From Dipetalonema caudispina (taxonomy: Eukaryota > Nematoda > Chromadorea > Rhabditida > Onchocercidae), in assembly GCA_013365325.1 (NCBI GenBank), contig JABVXV010000120.1, forward strand, positions 101,037 through 165,036: 64,000 bases of DNA, read 5' to 3'. A program made the translations under genes and the position numbers. This document shows positions 25,384 through 40,300 of this stretch, in pieces (the first letter of the stretch is position 1; the number at the start of each line of letters is the position of its first letter). The notes beneath the pieces are model-generated. The model did not search any database. It was not told the DNA's origin and worked only from the letters and a program-made list of their open reading frames with translations.

Positions 25384-28300
25384 TTAGGTTGCTAAATTAT
25401 CAATATCGTACATCAACTGGAAAAAAGTTAACTCATTATATAAAATTTCGGAAGTATCAAAAATGAGTTCTTCCCTCACTTCACCCACTTTACTGCCCAC
25501 ATACTGAGATAATGTATCATCAATAATTGTGCTCAGTTGACTGCGAAAGAGATCCGTTGGAGCGGCACCTTCAGGAAAGCACACCACAGACGCCTGCTGC
25601 AGCAATTCATCGCGCAGCTGTCGCATAAACCCATCGTCAGCAACTAACTCGCTATGCTGCCGGATCAATGGCAAGATCCCGTCGATAATCGTACAAATAT
25701 CATTTTCTAGTCCTACAATAATCGAAATATATCATTAATTTCGCCTCATTTTGCTCAACTTTCCGATTAAAGACAATAAAGTTTCAAAAATTTTATAAAA
25801 ACATAGTGTGCATCATTTACGGTCCTTCCTTCTTCACTGAAATTTGCTAGCTTGGCTAACTGAAGTATGAAACCTATTTAAAAATGCTATTTGCATTTTT
25901 TTGAAAAATTAATAAATGTCAAAAAATGAAAATAAAACCCAACAAATGAATCACAATTAATGTTTTTTAGAATTCTCGAACAACAAAATGATCTGAGAAT
26001 GAACAATTACCGCTTGTTTCTCAAGATTCTAGATGGTAATATTAATTACTTAATCCTGTAATACCTTAAATCGGATTTCTAGCAACTATACATCTTTCTT
26101 AACTGTAGTTAACTATAATTATAGTAACACTAATAATAGAGCAATAAAAAAAAAAAATTGTTAAGGGACATTACAACACTAATCTATACGACCCAATTTA
26201 AATATGAAATACCAGAATTTAGACCTGGAATATCTAGTGAATAGGCTTTGGATGAGATAGTAATATTGGCAATAATGGCTCTATCTTTCCTTTTTCCTTT
26301 TGTCGTTCCTAATCTTGCCTAGTCCACTTCTTTTTTATTGATCTCTTAAAGCGTAGTACTAAAATCCTGGATAAGATCCTAGCACTGAAGCTCCAAAAAT
26401 AATGCAGTTTGTACAGTGCGGAAAACTTAATGGATCGTATAAAATACAATTAATGAAGTTTAAAGTAAAGAACTATAAACTAAATTATAGGGTCAACTCT
26501 CACCATTTTCATCAGATTTTTTAAGTTGTTGCTGTTGTTCATCAACCACCACTTCAGTTCTATTACGTACTTTTTCCAATGTTTGCTGTTTTTTCAACTT
26601 TGCTTTACCACTCGATAATTGTCGCTTTGCTTGCTCGAATTTCTGTAATAACAACTTCCCTCGAAATTATATAATGCAGTACTCCTTAAAAGTACAAATA
26701 CACTTAGTATTTATAATATATAATCTAATTACAAGTAAATTTGCTTTTTGTTTTGTTGGTTCAGATAAATTACCATTTTTCATTATTCTAGAATAGTTAT
26801 ATATCACTTTTTCACCTGTTAAAAATGATAGGTTTGCAAACATTTGCACACATCTGATATTCAAAAACCTATAATAGATAGATGGGAAGTACAACACATC
26901 TAAGTTAAATTATACAACAAAATGGAAAGTACCGTTACTATTCATTCTAGTTGAACTTCCCAACTAATTCTTATATCCAAAAATCGAAGGCTTACCGAAA
27001 CTTCATCTGGTGTCAATTCACGGCTCAGTCCACGCTCAAAACAATTAGCTGATTCGGCATGGATAAGTTTGATTAACTCCGTTGTTTCCTGTGATTCTGA
27101 CTCAACTGATGCTAATTGACGGCTCTCATCGTTTGCATCATTTTGACGCTGTAACCTTACTTTAATATTTGGTTTGAAGCTATGCGAAATACATATTCAA
27201 TTCTTTCAATGCTAATTAAAAGCTTACTCAAAATTCAGTTATTTATATTAACTGTTCCATTATATTTTAAAATTTGAAATTCATACATCTTATTTCTATT
27301 AATTAAATGATTATAATGATTGCACATTATTTTGTGCTACTTTCATCATACACATTCTTCTGACTTTCCTACTCAAATCGTAATACTAGCATCCCGCAAG
27401 ACAAAAAGAAACTAAATCAAAAAAAAAAAAAATTCTTTAAATTTTCTTCAATGCCAATGAAAGTTTCCTTAAAATGCAGTTGTTTATTTATTAATTGTTC
27501 CATGAATGCCTAAAGTGATTGTTCGTATCCAGCAATTCTGATGGGACTTTTTCATGAATTAAAAAGCATAAATTTTATAATTCACTCAGCTTTCACTAAC
27601 TTTTAGTTTTAAAAATGCATTGGAAATTTATTATGAAATATCGTGATAAAAACAGTAAGTTTATTTAGTTCAAACTACTGCACAAATTAGGCATGGAAGA
27701 ATGCCATTCATTCTTTTCCCAAGATGAGACAAAAGATTACTGAAAAAAAAAAAAACTTTTCCCTTGAAAATTTCTTTTTTTTCTTCTGATTGAAAAGAAA
27801 TCACCACAATTGCACAGCTACAGGGAACAAAGATAGTAACTACATGCAAGTTGTAAGTTTCACTGCAGAAAATAATTCGACGGGTTTTAAAAAACATGCT
27901 CTTTAGCAAAATTTAACAAAAAACCAAATAGAACCCACAAAATGGAAAACAAGATAGCGCATGTACCTGCAGGCATGGGTAGGGATGTCTGCTCTGCGGT
28001 TATAGCGTCCAGCCTAAGTGAACCTTAGCCCAGCTTAATCAATTTCTAAGACTGTGGCAAAGCATTCACTTAACTGGCCAGCTCACCTAGCATCACTTTT
28101 TTAAACAAAAATTTTAATATTTTAATAATAATTGTGCAACAACAGTGACTGCTGCTATTGCAATAGCAAACAACAGCAGCTACCACAATATCACAACAAT
28201 CACCACAACAAGCAACTAGCAATCCAAACCAAAGAGGCAGGCAACAGTTAATAAAACAAATTTGCTATGCTTAACAGTGAAATAAATGCGTAGGTATAAC

Positions 28301-31300
28301 AAACCTAAGTTTGCAATGCCTGACCATCTTTCCATCTTTCTTCAGTCCTATTTCAAGACTTCTTCAACGATTTTTAATGCCTCGTGTTCCCTTATCCATT
28401 TTTAGAGCCCGTTCAAGAAATGGTCAAGTTCGTTATTTTCTACATTTATTTAAGTCATATCATAAATCGACGACATAAGATATCAAATTGGATGGATGAA
28501 GAAATTTCAGCAATTCCTTCATCTTATGAAACATTTAATATCTTTGGGACACCGGATGATGAGACAGAGGGTAAGAGGGAACTAATGTTGTAGCACCATA
28601 GCAACCAAAATACAAATATACCCACAAGCATGCACTCAGGAACACCGCTGAAAGACGGACATAGACAATCATATCAAATAATCAAACCTCATCAGTCTCA
28701 TTGGGAAGTCGTCCCTCGTCGGTATTCCGAAGTAGATCTCTAAGGACAGAATCCAGATCGTTCACCAACTGTCCTTTTGCTAGATCCAACAAAATATTGC
28801 CAAGGCGTATGATTAATTGTGGTGTTGCGGTGAGAAAACATTCCCGAAGAGCAGCAATTTTCATTTGACATGATTCGGTTGTGTTAAAGAATGATGACTG
28901 ATGCTGTAAAAGAAAAGAGTTTCTCCATTTTAGAAAATAAAGGAAAATTGGATGTAAAGATTAGACGACGTGTGGTCTTCATAACCGAGCCATGTCACTA
29001 TCAACTATAAAGAAAAGAGTAAATGACTCTCAGTTCATTCAATTTTATCCATTACAAAAGTGATTTGGATTATTTTAATTCTGATCAAATTTTATTGGAA
29101 TTTAAGAATCTAAAACCTGGACATATTTGATAAACATCTTATAAGTACAGTAAATTCAAGAAATTAATCCTCTCTAACAGAAGGTCGATATCTCTATCCT
29201 TCTCTTAGAACCAAATTATATATAAAACTGAGACAAAAAGCTCTCCTGTGAGGAAATTATATGCTAATTTATTCATGAAGGAATTAATACTTAAAATTTC
29301 ACAAAAAAGTTCGATACAAATAATACAGGAATGCCGATCAAACTGTCGAAACATACTATTCTTAAACAAAGGAAATTTATATGATTCTCTAGCTAACAAA
29401 TTTCAAATGAAGAGATCCAGTTGAAATTTAATGAAACCAAGATGCAAAAGTAAGTTACAGTACATAGATGATTGGTAATAAACTGTAGAAAAGCACTATA
29501 AGAATTCACTTGAGTCATAAAAAATATGTAGCTGAATCTAGGAGCAAACACTAGAAGACTGACATATAACTTCCTGCTTCTAATATATTACACAATATGA
29601 TATTCTATGATGTATGTGTGATAGCAGGAAAAAGACGGAAAGAATGACGTAAGTTGTGTCCTGAGGACGAAAGAAATAAATCCATGGAAACATTGTCGAA
29701 TAATTTGAGAAGAGGAGAAATGAATAAGTGAATTGGATTATGAATGTTGAAGGTAGAATGGAGAAGAAAAAGAGTAAACATAGTTTTGAATCTAAATTGA
29801 ATCATTCTATGTTAATGAAAATGAAAGAATACCACTACCACTACTAGTAATACGTACCCATACATGCACACAAACAACCGTACGCACTAACACAGATATC
29901 CTGAAAACAACTTTTTCAATCAAGTTGTTGATTGTAGATCCACCCACAAACTGAATTGATTAGGGCAAGCTCGAAGACTGATATATGAAGTTTGTCCGGA
30001 CCGATACAATTATTACAACTACTGCTTGTTACAGCGGCAAAATCGAAAAGTTGGAGGATATCACTGTAATATAGAAATTGAAATCCTAGGATATATAGGC
30101 GTTCCGCTGTATCCGTTGTAAAGTTTACAACAGTTGTCTCTCGGTACACATAGCATCACTCCACTACTGTCGGCACTACGCCACTACTAGCATATGTAAA
30201 ACTTCAGCAATTTGACCATTTAAAAAATGAACAAAAATTAAAACCAAAACATCCTTATCCGCAATATTACGCTATATTAAAACAAAATATACTCTCCTCA
30301 CGAATACGGTAATCGATGATACCTAAGAGAAAAAGACCGAAGTGAAAACTGATATATTGGTAGGCTGTAAAATTAACAAATGTTCGAAAAACGCGGAAAG
30401 ATGAGGTAATGTATTATTGATATAGTATACCAGTTTACAAAGTAATGGGATAAAAGTGAAAATCACAGATGCTTCATATGTTACTTAACAGTTTTAACCA
30501 CATCTTGTAACATCAAAGCTATAAAGTCCAAGTAATTCAGTGGATATTCTGCTCTGTAGCGAAATTAAACCTCATAGCTGATCAGAAACTACAGAATATT
30601 TAAGTTAAAATTAAATCAAATGTAAAAACTTATTTTTTATTATGGTCTATAAATACAGCATTAATTATTAAGCTTTTAATTTTTTAATGATGGATTACTT
30701 ACATAACCAATAATTATATAAAAAAAAACATTAATCATTCCTTAGTATCATTTCAGTATCTTCCCTTCTTCCATCTAAAGTAATGGATAAAATTATCAAA
30801 CAAAATGTGGCAATGGCTTCTTGGTACGACGTATTTTCGCAACAATGCGAGAATACTTCACACGCTTCAAAAAGCTACACCTTGCAAATCGATTAAAAGT
30901 CTATACTTAAAAATTGTATGTTTGGGAAGGTTTTCATACATGTATCAGCATTTAACCAATAATAGAATAATGAATTACTGGAGAATTGTTGAGTAACTTA
31001 CCTAATTATTATCTATGAACACATCAGAATGTTCGGTATATTTGTTCAAATTTTGACTGATGCTCTTCTATAATAAAATTATCATTGAAATACTTCGATT
31101 ATCAGTGAAAAGATAAGAAGGATATATGGCATGAACGTTGGAAAGAGATAAAATCCACCTCTACATCTAAGAAATTATATAGACAAGGCAAGCCTGGAGT
31201 ATCTAGTTTTTTATTCCAGCTTTACCTATCGCAGGTATTTAGAAAGCAAACCTAACTCCAAAAGCCTAGTCAAACTCAGTTCACATTTTTCCAAAAATGT

Positions 31301-34300
31301 AAATATTTCAGTAGATTATCCCATTTCATAAGATGTCTAAAATCAAAATGATCATTTTACAGGTAACTTTGGACAAGAACAAAGAGCACTTTTTCTGATC
31401 GCGTGAGAATCACACAAATAATAGCATCTAGCACTATGGTTAATTAAAGTTCATATAATCATTAGACCATATTGCCTTGCTAACTTCACACTTCGACAAT
31501 TCCGAAATAATCCAAAATAATATTCATATTTCAATAGACAATAGTCATATAGAATTAGTTTAGTCCTTTAAAAAGATGGATAAACGTATAAATGGGAGAA
31601 GTAAACGAAAAGGATGGAAGAGCATTTTAGCATATTAATTGAAACTGTAAATTATTAAACAAATTAAGAAAATACTGCTTGAATAGGCTGAGCAAACGTA
31701 TCAATAGCATGCTTATAAAAAAAAAAAAAAAAAATTACAGCTTAACTTAACACTACCTGTAAAGCAGAGAAAGAAGTGATCATTGTAAAAAATAAGTTTC
31801 TTTCTTTTTTTTTTTTTTTCATCAGAATGAATTAAAAAATTTATTTATGAAGCTATAGCGACAGCAGAAATAGCAGCAACTGAAAGAAGCAATGAATGTG
31901 AAACAAATTTTTATTGAAAACTATGAAAAAAAGACTACGGTTTTTAGTAGTCTCAACAAATGTAGCAGCAGTTACTCCTATTTAATGACTGAAAGCAATC
32001 TTCTACTAAATTCCTCCTGCTATCCATCAATTTAGTTTCTTCGCAAATATGAAAATTAAGTTCAAATTGATCGATAAGTGAATTTAATTTCACCAACATT
32101 TCATTTCGATTTAACTAAAATTATAGCAAAATGATAGTGAGGAACAGAAAATTCTGTCATCATTTCTGTCAAATAAAACCCTCATTCATTATAGTTATCA
32201 ATTAAAACCATCATCATTGGTGGTTATAATCATCGACAACTGCCAAAGATTAAATTAGATGAACAGCTCCTCATTCGAGGGCCTGCTGTGATATTCAATG
32301 TTAGGCTTGGCATCCTGCAACAGATGCGTCGTCAGGAGAGAAATGTATACAGTTGTTGTCTGTGATATACAGTTGCGCAGCCAATGTGTGCCATCCTATT
32401 CATTAAATTCGTTAAACCTGAACAAAAATTAAAATTACCAGACAAATGAACAGCCGCGTCAAATTCTAAAGAGATCAACGCTGACGACTACCACATGATC
32501 AGAAAGATAATTTCAGCAGCTTATGTTACTACATCTCAGTACAATGTGATGATGATGATACACCCAAGCAATGGAAAGCTTTTTTGTTTTTGCATTAGGA
32601 ACACTTTAGAAAATGAACCAAATCATTAAATTTCAAATTTTTTTCCATTTTGCCACTTTTGATGATATCAATATCCACCACAAATAGCACTTTATGACTT
32701 AACTGAAAGCTTCTCAACAAACTATGATTTGTCACAATTGTTATCCTCACTGTCACCTCTTTCGTCCCTTACCAAATTATCATTTATCCAATACCTTTAC
32801 AGATCAAAATGAAAGTAACACAGCTAGGAATTACTGGAATTTTCACAGATCTAAGTGTAATGGCTTAACCAAAAAAATAAACAAACACTTTTTAAAATTA
32901 AATGATCTCGCGATCTATCTATATGATAGAGGCATAACCCTAAGCTACCATTTAACATTCCCAGACTGATCCTTGGAGAAGGAAGTAAGATCAGGAATAT
33001 GCTAAGTCACAATTAAATGACAGCAATGAATCCTTCTTTCTTCCCCTCTAAAAAATCCGATGAACTAATCAAGGTATAGAAGGAGTGAATAAATTAGCAT
33101 TTCGTTTATTGTTACTTTCAATTCGAATAAATTTGTATATATTTTAATTGATTTGTAAATAACTACAGCACATAAAGCAGCGTATTTTTCTTAAAGGAAA
33201 AGTTTATTAGCAGTAAAAGATCAAATCGAAGTAAATAATATAGTAATATCAGTAGTATAGTTTTTATTTCACTTAGAATCCACGAGAAAGAAATAGTCCT
33301 CATCCTTTTACTCTTAAAACATATATTCGACATGGTTAAGGAATGATAAACTTAAAGAGATGTAATGTGAGAATACTTGAGAAATATGAGCAGTGATCCC
33401 TGTTTCCGATATGCAACATAATCAAGGGTAAATATGGACAGAAATTCTCAGTTAATGTGGATGAAAGTAATAAAAGGAGAAGACCCTTCATGAACACTTT
33501 TTTGTTAAGAAGCTAACAATTTTACTGCTTCAAACTAACAATTATTATTCCTATTACTATTAATAGTTATTATCAGTATTTTTTACAACAGATTAACTGC
33601 ACATATCAACATGCATCGTCAGCATTTCTCGACGTCATCCTCAGTCAACGATTATTGTAACTGCTTATGACTGATCGATAGTGAAATACAAACTGATGTT
33701 AAACTAAATAATTAAAATAATTTACATAGCACACAGTGTCTTCATGTCATGTTCAGTTTGATGCCGAATTGCACTATATAGGATTCAGATTTTGATAGGA
33801 TAAACGGAAGCTTAGACTAAAATTTCTAAAGTGAGGTCTATTTTGAAGGACAAAACGGTTCGATCAACAGAACATTGTAGATTATTCGCAGAGAAGCTTC
33901 TTGAAGTGAAAGTGTTAAGTAACTATTAAACAGCTTCTCCTAACATCAATCTTTTTTATCAATCATTCTTTTATTTCTTTTGTTTTTTCCCCCTTTTCTT
34001 CATTTTCTGATTTCCGCAACTAAAAGAAAACCAAACAGAAAAAAAAAAAATCGAAAGCTGTAGGAAATTTCGCGCATGCTTCATCGAATTTAAGAAAAGA
34101 TTTTTAAATATCACAAAAAAAAAAAAAATATATGTATATATATTTGCCATTCGTATTACTCTACAAATACATGCAAGCTGCTGATCTACCCTTCCTCTCT
34201 CATACCCCCCTGAGATATTATAAACAGACCAGCTCAGGCTCAAGCCAGCAAGCAATCAATAATGAAGCGATAAAAAAAATTTAAAAATTCTGGATACTGG

Positions 34301-37300
34301 GAAAGAGATACAAAGAGAGGGAGTCGCCAAATGAAAGACATCAATTGTGCAGAAGTAAAATTTCTTGACAAATACAAAAAGATGGCTTTCATTTTAAACA
34401 TGCTAACTCTCTATAGCATCTTCCCTCTTTGCATTTTTAGCATATCCGAAGCACGACGAATGAATTAATGATATTCGAAGTGAAATAAAAGATATACAAA
34501 CGATAAACCAATTGTCGCACACTTCGGGAAAACTAACATTCCATTACTAGCTCTTGAGAAAATCCAGAAAATTTGGTGTGCCTTTGCAAGAGGATCAAGC
34601 ATTTTACTTATCTTCTCATATAGAAATCCATTTTTCTGTCTTGTTCTTCACTGTTATAAAAGAAGTTTCTAATTGGATCGGAATTATCAGAAACAAAAAT
34701 AGAGAGTTATCAAAGGTTTTTAAGCATAAATCCTACGAATGTATTGAAGCTTATAAAACTATTCCATAAATCGCTCCTACATTATCCATTCACTAAACCT
34801 GAAAGTGTAATATTTCAATTTAGAAAAAAATTTGCTGTTACTATTCTAAAATAAAGTACAAAATGTACAATATTTAAGTCCTAATTTTAGAAAATTAGGA
34901 ATCACTAATCAAGCAAAGCTGGAGAATCAAACAAACATCTACCAACAGAAGCATCATGAAGTCGTACCGTCATTGAACCTTCATAAATGTACTACCCAAA
35001 ATTAAGAGTTTAAAAACGGAATAACAGTTACAATTGTATTTTACATTAGAAAAGATGGATAAAAATCTTTCTGAGCTTAAACATAAATAAAAAAATGTAA
35101 GTTAAACTGTGAAGAAGAACTGTACAAGAAAAGAAAGAAACATTAACTAGGATTTTGACATGAACTTTGCAATCATATATGGGGTTCTTGAAGTGAACGA
35201 GAATACAATTATTTAGTTTGATGTAACAAAACAATTAGTTACTTAATCAATACACCTATTTGATCTAGCACTCGAAAATTCAAGATTCAGGAATTGAACC
35301 AATACATGGAGTGCAAGTTTATGTGACTAATTATTACCCGTTTAAATTTATGGAGTCTATAAATCTCTAGAAATTTGCTCCAAAAACCACATCACCTAGA
35401 CTTCTTAATCAAATATTTGATTAGACAAAAACATTTCTAAGAACTTTTAACGTTTTGATTTGGAAATTGAAATTGATCACTGAAATTTTCTATCCTTATA
35501 TTGCTGCAATAATATAACAGATTCCTTTACATTTCTGAATCTACATATATCCACTGTACAGATACTTCGTTCAAATCTAAGGCTCTCGGAAAATTAAACA
35601 AAGCTCAGGAAATTCGCAGTTGTTTACGGGCAGAGTTCGATGTCTACTAGAGATATCTCCCTCACTTCCTGAACTATTTACATGAGGAAGGAAGAAGAGA
35701 AAGGAAGGAATGAGGGAAAGTAATCGAAGTACCTGATGATTTTGTGAAGCAATTGTTTCGAGCAACTGGCGCTGTTCTCGGAGCGCCTGTTCAATACTTC
35801 TCAATCGCTGGCTATCTTCTGTTGTAAGACGACAACCAACCGAAAGGTCATCGCGTATTAAGTCGGCACGAATACCCACATCGGTATCCGATCCTGACTT
35901 TTGTGCGATCACTTCCAAAAAACTGTTACGAGCTACTTCCATGGCCTGTAAATCAGAATTTATTCATTTAGACATTTTATGGACAGAACATGTTTCAAAG
36001 AAATTGTCATAAGCTAAAGGAATTTATGCTTCGTGTCAGTACGATGCAATCCAACATTTTTCGCAAATGGACATTAAGCAAGAATCCGAAAAACCAAATA
36101 TAACAGCTTTTCTGCCTGTTCAGGTTTACTTCTTTATAGTTTGTTTCATAAAAACCTCAAAAAAGATGATCTATAAACAAAAATAGATTGAAGGTAAGAC
36201 TTTCAAACTACTCACATCGTAATAATTTCTTTCAACCAGAAAAATATGGATTGTCATTCAGAAATACATTGTATTAGATCAGTAAAGACTCCAGAACAAA
36301 AATGTTCAGGAGGTGGTACTGAAAACTTGTTGTTTGGGAGAGGAACAGTTGCGGCTATACGACCACTGCTTCCCCGTTAAGTCAGCTTGAAACGATCAAT
36401 CATAAAGCAACAACAGCTGTTCAGCTCATAATAAAAATGTAACGAAAATCACAGAAAAAGGGAAAATTTTTTCTTTTCATGATAAATGGGCATTCGACGG
36501 TGTATTTGTGTCATTAGTTTTCTGAATTTCAAACGTACGTATATTATATATATATAAGATCGGGCAGTTAAAAATGTGGAACGTCAGCTGGTGGAATAAA
36601 TGGAATGATTTGATATCACGTATTTTTATTCACTTTCAGGAAGTCAAAACTGCGTTGAGCAACTAAACAATCTATTTATTGGGCCAAACAAAAGCAGAGT
36701 TATTACTACTAACAGAAAGTCTAATTTAAACTTCAATTTCTCCAAGTCCAAACTTTAACCAGGTTTTCCAAATAATTAGCTCAAGAATTAAACAGAATTT
36801 CCAAGCTTTGCATAATTTTAAGTTATCCTGACCAAAAGATTAAGACATCATTAATTAATTCGAATTACAATAAATCTCTTCATTGTCTAACCTTGCTTCA
36901 AACACTACGAAACAAATCTTAAGAATGCTCACTTCATTTTACGATCTGTCGTGAGGATTTCATCTATTTATTTAAATTGTTATGTTATATCTCCAAAAGC
37001 ATCAAATGCGAATCATCTCCAGGTTAATGAATGGATTCCTGGTAGAGAGGAAAACAAAGTGGCAATAGGACACTGCCAAGAGATCATGTACGAGTAAAAG
37101 ACCACTATTAAGACAGACGAAAATCGTGTACGGTGAGACATTAAATAATGGTATACATCAACTATAATTCGAATCAATAATAAGAAAGTATTAAAATCAT
37201 CTCAAAAAGTACCTGAACACTTTCCTCGAACGGCGTTTCAGAGGTTTCTTTCATGCTTGCTATATCAAGCGCTTCAGCTTCACTTTGTTTTGTAGCATCT

Positions 37301-40300
37301 TCTTCAGCTTCGAGTTGACGTTCTAGTAATTCTGCTGTTTCTTCCGGCAATTTAACACCCTTTTCACGTAATAACTCTAATTGCTTCCGCATTTCAGTTA
37401 TGCTTCTGAAAAATATGAATACCAGCGTTATAAAACGTAATACATACACTTTAAATGTTGACAATGCCTTAACAATTCCTTTTAGGAACAATTATTTGAC
37501 ATAAATGACTCTGCCGCTTTTAAAGAATATTTTGCTATGTTCCTTCATATCACTGTCAATACAAAAGTTCCCATTGTTTTGTAGCATTATAATTACGATG
37601 TGAGATTTAGTATCACTATGCTGCTCTTAATTTAACACAATCATCACTACTGACCGCATTGGAATACAAATCTATTTACAATCAATACTTCTGAAAATTT
37701 AAAATCTCCATACATCTATTTTTATGAAATCATAATTTTTTACCAACAAATTCAATAAGTTGAAATCATATTGAATCCGCTATTTAAAAAAATCTTAAGA
37801 AAATATGAAAGATTTGGTAGCATATTGGATTTTAGATACAATATGAAGAAAAAAAAAAGTCATACTTCAATTGCTGCAAAGCATTATGAAACGTTTCATC
37901 CATATCAGGAGGAGACTCAACAACAGGCTGCGCTAATTTTGCTCGTATTTCTCGCATACGTTCTTTACGAGCTGCAATTGCAGCTAGTTTTTCGCTATAA
38001 ATAATAAGGATTAGAGGCTTTATTCCATTTCCAAAAAAAAATTAGGAAAATAAGCACACTGATGCCCTTCAATTCAAAATTCTAACCTAGGTATTTTTCG
38101 CATTCAAGTCAAAGAGAAGTCAATATATTCTCTTTAAGAAATTGCTATTTATATAAATCTTATAAAAAATAAGATCTAAAGTTAACATGCATATCAGAAA
38201 GAGAAAAGTGCTGAAAAAATTTTAACGTAAAGTAAGTGACAACTACAAACCACGTTTAATAGAATACCCACACTGGATCTAATGTTCGCTATCGGAGTGT
38301 AGTAGAACTATGTTCCAAGTATTTAAGACCACAAACTTTTACATATTTCCAGATAATTTTTTTGCTTTTCCAAATTAAATCTTCTTTTATTTTACTGCTA
38401 GCAAGGATTACGGTGTTAATCTTACAAAAATTAATATCGAGCTAAGAATGAATGAAACAAACCGTATGGATGAGTTAATTGCATCAGATTGCTTCTTCGG
38501 TAATTGTTGCTGCTGTTGTTCACGTCCTTTTTTGCCTTTTTTCTTTTTTTTCCCCACAATCCCATCACTGCCAGTTATTTCACAGCTTTTTCTTTCCATT
38601 TGTTGCTGGTGTTCAACTTCAGCTTCTTCATTTTCTAGGACTGGTGGAATTCGCTCAGCCGGTGCTAAATCATCCGGTACTGGTGGTCCATTATCATCTT
38701 CCAAATCGGTATTTTGCTGCAAGCAAAACAAATTAACTGAAATTCAGTTCTTGGAAAATTTTCCTGAAATTACAGAAAATTGCAGATTCATCCAGGATTT
38801 ATTCATAGTTATATTTTCCATAGTATTCAAAATATTAGTTCTGAATTTAACTTCAAAATTCTCGAACCACTATGTCAGACTTATAACTTTTAAAGTAATG
38901 AAATGATTTGATCGTGAATTGATGTCCGTATACAATAAGCTAATTCCGAAGGCATGTACCAATTAAAAAGTCTTAATATTCTATTTAATAGACATATTGC
39001 AACTGCTTTAAGGAACACAACGGTTAATTGAACAAACACTTGTATGAACAGAAGAAAGAGGTAAGCTTAGATGGAAAAGTTAAAGAATATTATGTATTTT
39101 CATATCCAAAGTTTTTCACTCACAGAATTATATCATTATTAAAAGTTTTAGAAAGTTCGAAATTGTAATTTAAGATAATAACAGTAATCCTAAACTAATC
39201 ACCTTTTTCTTCGCCTGTAATTTAGCCCGTAACTTTGCTTCAGTGATTGATTTCGGTTCCGGCTGCGGTTCAACAACAATATCTGGCTCTGATGCTGAAC
39301 CAGGCCCTAATTTGATGCCGCGACGCTGCGCTTCACGTCGCAATCGCTCCAATGTTTTACGCTTTCTTTCCACTTGCTCTTGTTCCGATGCAACTTAAAA
39401 AGTAATTGTCCTAGCAAACATAATGATATATGCATCTAAATGACAACGAATATATTGTGTTGCACGCAATACCGGAAAAGAGTAAAAAAAAAAGTGTAAT
39501 ATTAAATGGTCGCAAATGATCTATGGCAGGTTGTTATTGTGTGTCAGAATGACAGTAGAAAGCGGACGGCAGATGTTTCCGGTAGAAGAAAGAATTAAAC
39601 AAGAGCAACTGTTCGAACTAGGTAACCAAAATCACTTTAAACTTTCAAGCAATATTTTTTCTAAGGTTGTGAGATGAATCAACATAATCTGTTTATTTAA
39701 TGCTCTTTCATTGGATACCCGCTGTGGAAATAGTAAGAATAAAAGTTTTAGCTAATCTGATTGAACTTTCCAAACATAAGCATTCAGATCGACTCATCTG
39801 CTAAGCTAACTCCCATTAACTGTAATACTGTAATGAGTTTTAACAAATGGAACTTTCAGTCGATTGCTCATTATTTAGTCGATCATCCAGTCACTCAGTT
39901 AGTCATTCATTCATGAAGACAGTTCATCATTTAGTTAGTCAGTCAGTCAGCTAATCAATTTATCATAGTCCAGTTTTGAAAAATGGACACTATTAACCGA
40001 AATATTTTCTTTCTTCATTTCTTTTAAATTTTTTATTGTAATAAGCTCAGAGAACAAAATATTTCAAGTGTCACCGAAGAAAAATTACCAAAACTTCTGC
40101 AGAAACCTTCAATCTCGAAAGAGAGCCGCAATAAATGAGTTAAACTGCAAGAGGTACATTCTAAAATACCGCTTTACACAATCAGAATTAATTATCTCCC
40201 AAAAATTTAAGTCAGCGAATTTCAACAGCCGAAAGTGTTTGTAAATTACTAAGGAGGGATAATGAAATGATCTCTCGAGCGAAACACCATACACTGATAT

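Noticed and set aside
27958..28050. 27-base microexon candidate in a PCM1 intron, reading SRHPYPCLQ between CCGCAG and GTACAT
   Set aside because: The phase fits, but the acceptor lacks a pyrimidine tract and nine residues cannot be evaluated without transcript data.
38448..38906. 152-codon plus-strand open frame rich in Cys and Ser
   Set aside because: It is the antisense shadow of the PCM1-like exon encoding the Lys- and Gln-rich stretch, whose complement gives Cys/Phe/Ser codons.
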